The position numbers were made by a program, and so were the translations under genes. This document shows, one piece after another, positions 8,163 to 15,486 of a DNA stretch of 52,533 bases (within the stretch, counting starts at the first letter, position 1; every line of letters starts with the position of its first letter). Origin of the DNA: Candidatus Cloacimonetes bacterium 4572_55. Lineage in GTDB: Bacteria; 4572-55. Below the pieces are notes generated by a model. It was not told the DNA's origin, ran no database searches, and saw only the letters and a program-made list of their open reading frames with translations. Location: the NCBI GenBank assembly GCA_002084765.1, contig NBMB01000014.1:1-52533 (forward strand), in the 5' to 3' direction.

Positions 8163-8702
8163 GTGTCACGTATTGGGAAAAAGGCGATTACGTTGCCGGC
8201 AAATGTGGAGACAAGGATCGACGAAACGAATCGGGTTTTTGTAAAGGGCCCGAAAGGTGAAATGAGTGTGCAACTTGCTTCCGAGATTGAGGCGGTGATG
8301 GAAAATCAAGAGATCAAGTTGAAGAGCTCCGGTTCGACACGACAGTCCCGCGCCATACACGGATTAAATCGGAGCCTACTGGCGAATATGATTATCGGGG
8401 TGACTCAGGGATATGAACGGAAGTTGCAAATTAACGGAATAGGTTATAAAGCGGATTTGAAAAATAAGAAACTTGCCGTTACTGCGGGACTATCTCATAT
8501 TGTTGAAGTTGATCAACCGGATGGGATTACATTTCAACTAAATAATCCGCAGTTGATTACTATAAGCGGGATTGACAAGGAATTGGTCGGTCGGATTGCT
8601 GCGAAAATTCGTTCTATTCGTCCGGCAGAGCCTTATAATGGTAAGGGAATACAATACATAGATGAAAAAATTAAGCGAAAAGCCGGAAAAAGCGGCAAAT
8701 AA
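8163..8702 (+). CDS. rplF: 50S ribosomal protein L6
   Basis: 179-residue L6 near the factor-binding site. SRIGKKAITLPANVE at the N-terminus and the signature PEPYNGKGI-like RPAEPYNGKGIQYIDE near the end are clear. The start is GTG 8163. The 62-base leader is very U-rich (T-runs at 8101-8112 and 8124-8129), with a weak AGG as ribosome-binding site. Confidence 0.95.
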   Translation: MSRIGKKAITLPANVETRIDETNRVFVKGPKGEMSVQLASEIEAVMENQEIKLKSSGSTRQSRAIHGLNRSLLANMIIGVTQGYERKLQINGIGYKADLKNKKLAVTAGLSHIVEVDQPDGITFQLNNPQLITISGIDKELVGRIAAKIRSIRPAEPYNGKGIQYIDEKIKRKAGKSGK

Positions 8703-8759
8703 GTTTAAATTCCTTTAAATAAATTTTAGATAAATTTTAGATAAAAGGATATTAGCTAC

Positions 8760-9137
8760 ATGAAGGATCGAATTTTTGACCGAATTCGACGGCGGAATCG
8801 GCGGAAAAGACGAATTAGGAAAAAGGTATTTGGCACATCGGGAAGACCCCGTTTATCCGTGTTTCGGAGTAATCGATATATTTACGGACAGATCGTTGAT
8901 GATCATAAAGGGATAACATTGGCTTCTGCGGGGGACCGTAGCCAAGGGGTCGCCGAGCTCTTCGACTCTAAGAAGAAGGGGAAAGTAGGGAAGAGTTTCG
9001 CGGCAGGTAAGCTTTTGGCCGCGCATGCTTTGGAAAAAGGAATTGAGTCGATTGTTTTTGATAGAGGCGGATATCTATATCATGGACGCGTGAAAGCATT
9101 TGCGGAAGGTGCCCGCGCCGGTGGGTTGAAGTTCTAA
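8760..9137 (+). CDS. rplR: 50S ribosomal protein L18
   Basis: 125-residue L18, a 5S rRNA binder working with L5. [38 protein letters not shown] and [21 protein letters not shown] identify it. The leader contains a tandem AAATTTTAGAT repeat (about 8721-8743) before AAAAGGAT, which serves as ribosome-binding site. Confidence 0.95.
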   Translation: MKDRIFDRIRRRNRRKRRIRKKVFGTSGRPRLSVFRSNRYIYGQIVDDHKGITLASAGDRSQGVAELFDSKKKGKVGKSFAAGKLLAAHALEKGIESIVFDRGGYLYHGRVKAFAEGARAGGLKF

Positions 9138-9160
9138 AACTATGAACAGGGGAAGGCTCT

Positions 9161-9664
9161 GTGGAGAATTACGAGAAAATTGATCTGATTGATAAAGTAA
9201 TCCAAATTAATCGAGTCGCTAAAGTTGTTAAGGGTGGGCGTCGTTTTCATTTTAACGCGCTCGTTGCTATTGGCGACGGAATGGGAAATGTTGGGGTCGG
9301 CTTAGGGAAAGCGAATGAAGTTTCGGACGCTATCCGTAAAGGTAATGAAACCGCAAGGAAATCGATGTTTTCGATACCCTTGTTGAACGGGACAATACCC
9401 CATGAAATTATCGGACATTTTGGAGCAGGACGGGTGCTTATGAAACCGGCATCACCTGGGACTGGGGTCATTGCCGGAGGTGCTGTTCGCGCTGTATTGG
9501 AAGTAGCCGGCGTGCAAAATATTTTAACCAAATCTCTTGGGTCAAATAATCCTCATAATCTTGTTCATGCTGTTGTAAGTGGACTGAAAAGTTTACGGAG
9601 TCCTGAAAGTGTTGCTCAATTACGAGGACGGACTGTTGCAGAGTTGTACACAGGGAGATATTAA
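9161..9664 (+). CDS. rpsE: 30S ribosomal protein S5
   Basis: 167-residue S5, a fidelity protein at the mRNA entry site. [22 protein letters not shown] and [23 protein letters not shown] are the conserved N- and C-domain segments. The start is GTG 9161 after GGGGAAGG. It abuts rpmD with one base between. Confidence 0.96.
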   Translation: MENYEKIDLIDKVIQINRVAKVVKGGRRFHFNALVAIGDGMGNVGVGLGKANEVSDAIRKGNETARKSMFSIPLLNGTIPHEIIGHFGAGRVLMKPASPGTGVIAGGAVRAVLEVAGVQNILTKSLGSNNPHNLVHAVVSGLKSLRSPESVAQLRGRTVAELYTGRY

Positions 9665-9665
9665 A

Positions 9666-9854
9666 ATGCCTCACAAAATTAAAGTCACACAAGTGCGAAG
9701 TGGTATTGGACGATTAAAAAACCAAAAGCGGACATTGGAGGCACTGGGGCTGAAGAAGATGCACCGGACCGTTATTCATAACGATACACCCCAAATCCGA
9801 GGAATGATAAATTGCGTCAAACATCTTGTGGATTGGGAAATTATAGAAGGTTGA
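9666..9854 (+). CDS. rpmD: 50S ribosomal protein L30
   Basis: 62-residue L30, a short globular protein. KIKVTQVRSGIGRLKNQKRT and LGLKKMHRTVIHNDTPQIRG match the family. ATG 9666 gives the standard length and starts two bases after the rpsE stop; AGGGAG at 9653-9658 lies inside the end of rpsE, implying translational coupling. Confidence 0.94.
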   Translation: MPHKIKVTQVRSGIGRLKNQKRTLEALGLKKMHRTVIHNDTPQIRGMINCVKHLVDWEIIEG

Positions 9855-9876
9855 TTTTATTGAGGAGTCAAGATCA

Positions 9877-10320
9877 ATGGATCTCGCATCGTTAGAGAAG
9901 ATTAGAGGGAATAAACAAAAGCGGAAAAGACGCGGGCGCGGTCCCGGTTCTGGTTTAGGGAAAACGTCTGGTCGCGGACATAAAGGTCAAAAGGCTCGAT
10001 CCGGCGGAAAAATTCCGGCTTGGTTTGAAGGCGGGCAAATGCCCCTTCAACGAAGAATTCCAAAATTTGGGTTCACCAATATATTTAGGAAGGAGTTCCA
10101 GATTGTCAATTTGGGACGGTTGAACTCCTTGGAGGGCGTCGATGTGATCACCCCCAAATTGCTGTTGGAAAAGCGCATTGTAAGAAAGAAGAAAGTACCG
10201 ATTAAAATATTAGGCGAAGGTGAAATCGCTTTTAAAGCGACTTTCAAAGCACATGCTTTCAGCAAATCTGCTCGGGAAAAAATTACGCAAGTTGGCGGTG
10301 TTGCGGAGGTAATTCAGTGA
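9877..10320 (+). CDS. rplO: 50S ribosomal protein L15
   Basis: 147-residue L15, a late 50S assembly protein. The glycine-rich basic tail GRGPGSGLGKTSGRGHKGQ near residues 20-40 and FEGGQMPLQRRIPKFGF are diagnostic. GAGGAG precedes the ATG. The stop overlaps the GTG start of secY by four bases, coupling the two. Confidence 0.96.
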   Translation: MDLASLEKIRGNKQKRKRRGRGPGSGLGKTSGRGHKGQKARSGGKIPAWFEGGQMPLQRRIPKFGFTNIFRKEFQIVNLGRLNSLEGVDVITPKLLLEKRIVRKKKVPIKILGEGEIAFKATFKAHAFSKSAREKITQVGGVAEVIQ

Positions 10321-11618
10321 TCAGCAAAATTCAAAATATTTTCAAGATCCCTGAACTTCGCCGCCGTATTTTGTTTACCTTAGGTCTATTAGTCGTTTAC
10401 AGAATCGGGGGTCACATACCTGTTCCTGGTATTGACGCCCAGGCGCTCGCCGCTTTTTTTCAACAGGCAAGCAACACATTGTTTGGTTTATTTGACCTCT
10501 TTGCAGGCGGCAACCTCAGCAATGCGACAATTTTTGCTTTGGGAATTATGCCCTACATCAGCGCGTCTATCATTTTGCAATTGCTAGGCGCGGTTGTTCC
10601 CTATTTTGAGAAATTGCAGAAAGAGGGTGAAGAGGGACGGAAGAAAATTACACAATACACCCGATATGGAACAGTAGCGTTGTCGGTTATTCAAGGCGCG
10701 GGAGTGAGTTTCTGGTTGGTAAATATGGGTTTTGTGCCGGAACCGTCCTTATTACACCATTTTATTGTGGTACTGACTTTGACAGCCGGCACCACTTTTA
10801 TTATGTGGCTGGGTGAGCAGATTACCGATCACGGAATTGGAAACGGTATTTCATTGATCATTTTTATCGGAATTGTGGCTTCCGCGCCAAATGCGATCTT
10901 TGACACATTTCGTTCAGTGAAAGCTGGTACTTTGTCCGTATTCGAGTTGTTGATACTGGGTCTTTTAATGGCGGCTATTACAGCCTCTATTGTATTAATC
11001 ACCCAGGGACAGAGACGGATCTTGGTTCAATACCCACAACGGATAAAGGGAAGAAAGATGTATCGCGGTCAAAGTTCCCATATTCCGTTGCGGATAAACG
11101 CGGCTGGGGTGATTCCGATTATCTTTGCGCAATCGATCATTATGTTTCCAGGCACTATCGCCGCATTTTTAACGAACACGCCAGTAGGAAATTTGGCGGA
11201 AGTCATCCAAAATTGGTTCTCTCCAGATCACGCGGTTTACTCCATTATCTATGGGCTAATGGTAGTCTTTTTTACCTATTTCTATACGGCAATTATTTTT
11301 AATCCTGTGGATGTTGCCGACAATCTGAAGCGATATGGCGGTTATGTGCCGGGCGTCCGTCCGGGCAAACGTACAGCGGAATTCATTGATCGTATTTTGA
11401 CGCGTGTCACGTTGCCGGGTTCTATATTTTTGGCGTTAATTGCTGTTGTTCCATATTGGTTGATTTACGGTATGAACGTTCCTTTTTATTTTGGAGGAAC
11501 TGGTTTATTGATTGTTGTGGGCGTGGCTTTAGACACTCTTCAACAGATCGAAGCTCATTTGGTTATGCGCCATTATGATGGATTGATGAAAGGCGGGCGT
11601 CTCCGTGGACGTCGATAA
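10317..11618 (+). CDS. secY: Preprotein translocase subunit SecY
   Basis: 433-residue channel of the Sec translocon in the inner membrane, with about ten hydrophobic segments. RRRILFTLGLLVVYRIGGHIPVPG at the start, ALGIMPYISASIILQLL, and KRYGGYVPGVRPGKRTAEFI (the cytoplasmic loop that contacts SecA and the ribosome) are clear. GTG 10317 overlaps rplO. The CGTCGATAA end runs straight into relic E: CGTCGATAAATGAGAT resembles GTCGATAGATGAGAT in relic C, so the stop codon may lie in element-derived DNA. Confidence 0.97.
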   Translation: MISKIQNIFKIPELRRRILFTLGLLVVYRIGGHIPVPGIDAQALAAFFQQASNTLFGLFDLFAGGNLSNATIFALGIMPYISASIILQLLGAVVPYFEKLQKEGEEGRKKITQYTRYGTVALSVIQGAGVSFWLVNMGFVPEPSLLHHFIVVLTLTAGTTFIMWLGEQITDHGIGNGISLIIFIGIVASAPNAIFDTFRSVKAGTLSVFELLILGLLMAAITASIVLITQGQRRILVQYPQRIKGRKMYRGQSSHIPLRINAAGVIPIIFAQSIIMFPGTIAAFLTNTPVGNLAEVIQNWFSPDHAVYSIIYGLMVVFFTYFYTAIIFNPVDVADNLKRYGGYVPGVRPGKRTAEFIDRILTRVTLPGSIFLALIAVVPYWLIYGMNVPFYFGGTGLLIVVGVALDTLQQIEAHLVMRHYDGLMKGGRLRGRR

Positions 11619-11840
11619 ATGAGATCATAACGGGGCTATGAATTTAAAAATAAAATGCTGTATGTAATTTCTACGGCGTCAGCCTTTGAAGAGAACGTAA
11701 GACATTGCAAAATTTATTGTTAGGCGGATATTTCTGTCTTATAGATTGTCTCCTAACCTATACGAAGAAAGCGTTTTGAATTGAGGGCTTATGTTATCAA
11801 TTGTTAAGAATCGATAACAAAGGATAACAAAAAAGGATCG
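11607..11840 (+). mobile_element. Relic E: frameshifted tnpB 3' end between secY and infA
   Basis: 11619-11705 aligns base by base with relic C (ATGAGAT, GCTATGAATTTAAAA, CTACGGCGTCAGCC, GAGAACGTAAGAC) but with indels that break the TnpB frame. The stem GCTGTA (11657-11662)/TACGGC (11672-11677) is kept through a G-U pair. Further on, CTATACGAAGAAAGCG reads LYEESV, the counterpart of LYEAGI in relic D. The right-end hairpin TGTTATC (11792-11798)/GATAACA (11813-11819) precedes AAAAAGGATCGGT, shared with relic F. It occupies the site where adk and map often lie in other bacteria. Confidence 0.65.
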
Positions 11841-11848
11841 GTGATAAG

Positions 11849-12070
11849 ATGGCTAAGAAAGAGCAAACGATTAAAGTTGATGGTACGGTAATTGACGCCC
11901 TCCCCAATGCAATGTTTCGGGTTGAATTGGAGAATGGACATAAGGTTCTGGGGCATATTGCCGGAAAAATGAGAATGCACTTTATTAAAATTCTTCCGGG
12001 CGACCGTGTGGCTCTTGAGCTCTCACCTTATGATCTGACAAAAGGACGAATTACGTACCGCTACAAATAG
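11849..12070 (+). CDS. infA: Translation initiation factor IF-1
   Basis: 73-residue IF-1, an OB-fold protein that blocks the A site during initiation. [23 protein letters not shown] and [23 protein letters not shown] are typical. AAAAGGATCGG (11828-11838), the terminal motif of relic E, provides the ribosome-binding purines. The gene is followed 15 bases later by rpmJ. Confidence 0.96.
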   Translation: MAKKEQTIKVDGTVIDALPNAMFRVELENGHKVLGHIAGKMRMHFIKILPGDRVALELSPYDLTKGRITYRYK

Positions 12071-12085
12071 ATGATGGAGGTTTTG

Positions 12086-12202
12086 ATGAAGGTTCGAGCA
12101 TCGGTCAAGAAAATTTGCGAGCATTGCCGGGTAATAAAGCGTCGAGGAGTGGTTCGTGTCTTATGTAAACGTAACCCGCGACACAAACAACGGCAAGGAT
12201 AA
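12086..12202 (+). CDS. rpmJ: 50S ribosomal protein L36
   Basis: 38-residue L36, the smallest ribosomal protein. It reads [20 protein letters not shown], then [18 protein letters not shown], with the zinc ligands Cys-X2-Cys (CEHC), Cys and His of the zinc-binding form. GGAGG (12076-12080) precedes the ATG. The position between infA and rpsM is standard. Confidence 0.95.
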   Translation: MKVRASVKKICEHCRVIKRRGVVRVLCKRNPRHKQRQG

Positions 12203-12220
12203 TTTGTAAGGAGGATGCGC

Positions 12221-12595
12221 GTGGCTCGTATTGCTGGGGTAGATTTACCGCGAGATAAGCGGATAGTTATCGGATTGACATATATTTTCGGTATTGGTGT
12301 ATCAAGCGCAGAAAAAATTCTGAAAGAATGCGATATATCGCTTGATGTCAGAGTAAAAAACTTAACGGATGTTCAAGTATCGAAACTCCGTGAAATTATT
12401 GACTCGAAGTATAAGGTGGAGGGATCGCTCCGCACGGAAACTTCGATGAATATCAAAAGATTGATGGACATCGGATGTTATCGTGGCATACGGCATCGTC
12501 GAGGGTTGCCGGTAAGAGGCCAACGTACTCATACGAATGCTCGTACGAGGAAGGGTCCGAGACGAACAGTTGGTGCAAAGAGAAAGAAAAGATAA
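12221..12595 (+). CDS. rpsM: 30S ribosomal protein S13
   Basis: 124-residue S13 of the 30S head, contacting S19 and tRNA. The product starts [20 protein letters not shown] and carries the C-terminal [23 protein letters not shown] 12221 is preferred over ATG 12215 because AAGGAGG (12208-12214) directly abuts that ATG and gives the right spacing only for the GTG. Confidence 0.93.
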   Translation: MARIAGVDLPRDKRIVIGLTYIFGIGVSSAEKILKECDISLDVRVKNLTDVQVSKLREIIDSKYKVEGSLRTETSMNIKRLMDIGCYRGIRHRRGLPVRGQRTHTNARTRKGPRRTVGAKRKKR

Positions 12596-12634
12596 TTGTT
12601 TGTGTGAATATATCCGTTGAAGGAGAACTATTGA

Positions 12635-13030
12635 ATGGCACAGCCAAAAAAGAAAAGACGCTCCAAGAAGAAGGTAAAAAAAGCGGATCTTAATGGGATT
12701 GCGCATATTCAATCTTCATTTAATAACATCATTATTACCATAACTGATATTCATGGCAATGTGATGGCATGGTCGAGCGCGGGTAAAGTCGGTTTTAAAG
12801 GATCAAAAAAAAGCACTCCTTTTGCCGCGCAGTTAGCCGCTGAGAATGTGGCGAAAGAGGTCATGAGTATAGGAATGCAAAAGGTTGAAGTTTGGATAAA
12901 AGGTCCGGGTTCGGGTCGTGAATCGGCAATTCGTTCGCTGCGAGCAGCAGGGTTGGATATTTCTGCGATTCGGGACGTGACTCCAATTCCCCATAACGGT
13001 TGCCGTCCTCCAAAACGAAGACGGGTTTGA
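12635..13030 (+). CDS. rpsK: 30S ribosomal protein S11
   Basis: 131-residue S11 on the 30S platform. [40 protein letters not shown] and the end [19 protein letters not shown] are diagnostic. The N-terminus is lysine-rich. AAGGAG precedes the ATG. Part of the alpha group rpsM-rpsK-rpsD-rpoA-rplQ. Confidence 0.97.
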   Translation: MAQPKKKRRSKKKVKKADLNGIAHIQSSFNNIIITITDIHGNVMAWSSAGKVGFKGSKKSTPFAAQLAAENVAKEVMSIGMQKVEVWIKGPGSGRESAIRSLRAAGLDISAIRDVTPIPHNGCRPPKRRRV

Positions 13031-13043
13031 CAGGAGAATTTAT

Positions 13044-13673
13044 ATGGCTCGATATACTGGCGCGGTATGTAAATTATGCCGCCGTGAAGCATCGAAATTA
13101 TATTTAAAAGGGAAAAGGTGCTACTCAGATAAGTGTGCAATGGAGCGCAAAGCTTATCCGCCGGGGCATCATGGGCGTGCGCGCGGCAGAAAAGTTTCTC
13201 CTTATGGTATCCAATTGCGGGAAAAGCAAAAAGCGAAAAGAATTTATGGCGTGTTGGAAAAACAATTTCGTAATTATTTTGCAAAAGCTGATAGGCAAAA
13301 GGGTGTAACGGGCGAGAATTTATTACAATTTCTGGAGAGACGGCTCGACAATATTGTGTTTCGTTGTGGATTTGCACCTTCTCGCAAGTCAGCGAGGCAG
13401 TTTGTTCTGCATCGACATTTTACGGTGGATAATCAAGTGGTGAACATTCCATCGTTCTCCGTTCGTCCTGGAGAGGTGGTTCAGGTTCGGGAGAAAAGTC
13501 GAAATATCGGAATCATCAATATGGCTATTCAGCAACATGGGCGCAAAGATCAACTGAGTTGGCTGAATGTGGACAAGGATACCTATAGTGGGACCCTGTT
13601 GGAGACGCCAAAGCGAGAAGATATTCCGACGCCGCTCGAAGAACATCTTATTATTGAGTTGTACTCAAAGTAA
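13044..13673 (+). CDS. rpsD: 30S ribosomal protein S4
   Basis: 209-residue S4, a primary 16S binder and, in E. coli, the repressor of the alpha operon. ARYTGAVCKLCRREASKLYL includes a Cys-X2-Cys at the N-terminus, KRCYSDKCAMERKAYPPGHHG adds more cysteines, and an S4 RNA-binding domain begins near LERRLDNIVFRCGFAPSR. The cysteine-containing N-terminus suggests the zinc-binding form of S4. Confidence 0.97.
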   Translation: MARYTGAVCKLCRREASKLYLKGKRCYSDKCAMERKAYPPGHHGRARGRKVSPYGIQLREKQKAKRIYGVLEKQFRNYFAKADRQKGVTGENLLQFLERRLDNIVFRCGFAPSRKSARQFVLHRHFTVDNQVVNIPSFSVRPGEVVQVREKSRNIGIINMAIQQHGRKDQLSWLNVDKDTYSGTLLETPKREDIPTPLEEHLIIELYSK

Positions 13674-13743
13674 TTAGCCAAACGGTTATTGTCAAATAAG
13701 CACAAAAAATTTTTGCGCCGTAATTTTGGGAGGAGCACTCTTC

Positions 13744-14748
13744 ATGAAATGGAAAAGCCCGTTGATGCCGGACGGAGTCGTTCTTGAGGAAACAACTGCA
13801 ACAAATACTTATGGTAAATTTACCATTCGACCGTTGGAACGAGGTTACGGATTGACCGTAGGCACAGCCTTAAGACGAATGTTACTTTCATCAATTCAAG
13901 GAATGGCAGTAAATTGGGTAAAATTAGACGGTGTTCTTCATGAGTTCTCTTTTATTGAAGGGGTAAAGGAAGATACAACCGAAATCATCCTCAATCTAAA
14001 GGAATTGATTCTAAAATCGACGTCTAAAGATGATAATTACACCTTATATGCCGATAAAGAGGGTCCTGGAGAACTAAAAGCTGGCGATATCTCGCTTCCA
14101 CTGGGGATTGAAATTTTAAATAAGGAAGCTCACATCGCGACTATTAATGAAAATGCCCGATTGAAACTCGAACTCGGAGTTACTAACGGGCGGGGTTATG
14201 TTCCGGCTGAACAGAGCAAGGAAAGCAAGATAATCGGCGTGATTCCGGTAGATTCTTTTTTTAGTCCGGTGAAAAAAGTTGCCTTTAAAGTGCGCAATAC
14301 AAGAATTGGACAGCGTACGGATTATGACCAATTGGTGATGGAGGTATGGACAGACGGGAGTATTTTACCGGAGGATTCATTGGCACATGCGGCAAAATTG
14401 TTGAAAGACCACTTGTTATTATTTATTAAAGTGGAAGAAGAATACGAACAAGAGAAAAAGCAAGAGGTTGATGAGGAGAAAGAGCGTATTCAGACTCAAT
14501 TGCGTCGTAGTGTAGATGAATTGGAGTTGTCCGTGAGGTCAGGTAACTGCCTGCAAGCCGCAAATATTCGCGCATTGGGCGACTTGGTGCAAAAAAGCGA
14601 AAGCGAAATGCTTAAATATCGGAACTTTGGGCGAAAATCGCTTAGCGAGATCGGAAATATTTTGGATGAGTTGAATCTGTCTTTTGGGATGGACCTTCGT
14701 GAATATTTCAATGAAGAGGAATTGAGAGAATTCAACACGTCCTTATAA
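13744..14748 (+). CDS. rpoA: RNA polymerase subunit alpha
   Basis: 334-residue alpha subunit. N-terminal assembly domain: FTIRPLERGYGLTVGTALRR, LHEFSFIEGVKEDTTEIILN. C-terminal DNA- and activator-binding domain: LRSVDELELSVRSGNCLQA-like stretch, then GRKSLSEIGNILDELNLSFGM. The linker (about residues 232-255) is rich in Glu and Lys. ATG 13744 follows GGGAGGAG (13728-13735). A near-palindrome GCACAAAAAATTTTTGCGC (13700-13718) lies in the leader. Confidence 0.97.
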   Translation: MKWKSPLMPDGVVLEETTATNTYGKFTIRPLERGYGLTVGTALRRMLLSSIQGMAVNWVKLDGVLHEFSFIEGVKEDTTEIILNLKELILKSTSKDDNYTLYADKEGPGELKAGDISLPLGIEILNKEAHIATINENARLKLELGVTNGRGYVPAEQSKESKIIGVIPVDSFFSPVKKVAFKVRNTRIGQRTDYDQLVMEVWTDGSILPEDSLAHAAKLLKDHLLLFIKVEEEYEQEKKQEVDEEKERIQTQLRRSVDELELSVRSGNCLQAANIRALGDLVQKSESEMLKYRNFGRKSLSEIGNILDELNLSFGMDLREYFNEEELREFNTSL

Positions 14749-14781
14749 ATTTATTTATAAACCGATAAAAATATAAGCTCC

Positions 14782-14923
14782 TTAGATCGAGATGTAAACG
14801 CTAAAATTAATTTAAAACAATACGCCGTAAGTCCTACGGCGTCGACCTGTGGAGAGAACATAAGACCTGAGCTTTTTTTGTCAGGCGGTCTCTATGAAGC
14901 GGGAATCAAATTTTGGAGAACGG
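14782..14923 (+). mobile_element. Relic D: tnpB 3' end between rpoA and rplQ
   Basis: From 14782 the frame reads [26 protein letters not shown] and [14 protein letters not shown], an unbroken C-terminus of IS200/IS605 TnpB including the DRD-NA-INL zinc-ribbon tail. It is about 80 percent identical by eye to relic C. A perfect 8-bp stem ACGCCGTA (14822-14829)/TACGGCGT (14835-14842) with a 5-base loop is kept with a wobble in relics C and E. The end GGGAATCAAATTTTGGAGAACGG stops 6 bases before the rplQ ATG. Confidence 0.78.
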
Positions 14924-14929
14924 AAGAAG

Positions 14930-15328
14930 ATGCGACATCAAAAGCGGGGAAGAAAATTAGGAAGAACGGCAAGTCACAGACGGGCATTGTTGCGAAATTT
15001 GGTGACTGAACTTTTTAAGCATGAATCAATAAGGACGACATTGCCGAAGGCAAAAGAAATGCGCCGTTATGTCGATAAAATGATCACATTCGGCAAAAGA
15101 GGCAATTTGCATGCTCGGCGGATGTCACTGCGGTTCCTGACTGATAAAGATGTTGTTCAGTCTCTTTTTGACAATATTGCCCCTCGTTTCATTGATCGAA
15201 ATGGAGGATATACTCGCATTTACAAATTGGGTCCTCGAAGAGGTGATGGTGCTGAGATGGCAATTATCGAATTGGTCGAGAAGAGCGAAGATAAGTTGGA
15301 GGAAAAGGAAGATACCGAAAATAGCTGA
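14930..15328 (+). CDS. rplQ: 50S ribosomal protein L17
   Basis: 132-residue L17. [20 protein letters not shown] at the N-terminus, [21 protein letters not shown] and [20 protein letters not shown] identify it. ATG 14930 gives the family N-terminus; a longer reading from 14894 adds 12 residues encoded by relic D. GGAG and GGAAGAAG just upstream come from, or directly follow, the end of relic D. Last gene of the superoperon. Confidence 0.95.
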   Translation: MRHQKRGRKLGRTASHRRALLRNLVTELFKHESIRTTLPKAKEMRRYVDKMITFGKRGNLHARRMSLRFLTDKDVVQSLFDNIAPRFIDRNGGYTRIYKLGPRRGDGAEMAIIELVEKSEDKLEEKEDTENS

Positions 15329-15398
15329 TGAAAAAAGGAACCCCCGAGGATTTTCCTAAATTCGTATTGACATAGTTCTTTTTTTGATTAAATTATAT

Positions 15399-15427
15399 TA
15401 AAGGCAACGATTTCGTTGCCTTTTTTA
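15399..15427 (+). terminator. Intrinsic terminator of the ribosomal superoperon
   Basis: AAGGCAACG, a short loop, CGTTGCC and a run of six T (15421-15426). A 7-bp GC-containing stem flanked by A and T tracts follows rplQ by 70 bases and precedes mutL. Confidence 0.9.
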
Positions 15428-15486
15428 TTATATTTGTTGCGAAATGCTTATCAAAAAAAAGAATCGTTTCTCTTTAATATCTGCTT

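Noticed and set aside
8703-8759. AAATTTTAGATAAATTTTAGAT direct repeat before rplR as another tnpB relic
   Set aside because: Only a short AT-rich resemblance to the GATAAATTTTGG right-end motif. No TnpB codons, no hairpin; too weak to claim.
13674-13743. rpoA leader (near-palindrome GCACAAAAAATTTTTGCGC and TAATTTTGGGAGGAG) as a seventh relic
   Set aside because: The TTTTGGG similarity to relic right ends is short and there is no tnpB-like sequence; may be coincidence.
14894-14929. Longer N-terminus for rplQ (and similarly for rplC from 633 and rpsQ from 5598)
   Set aside because: The extra residues are encoded by transposon-end sequence and do not match the ribosomal protein families; the internal ATGs restore family N-termini.
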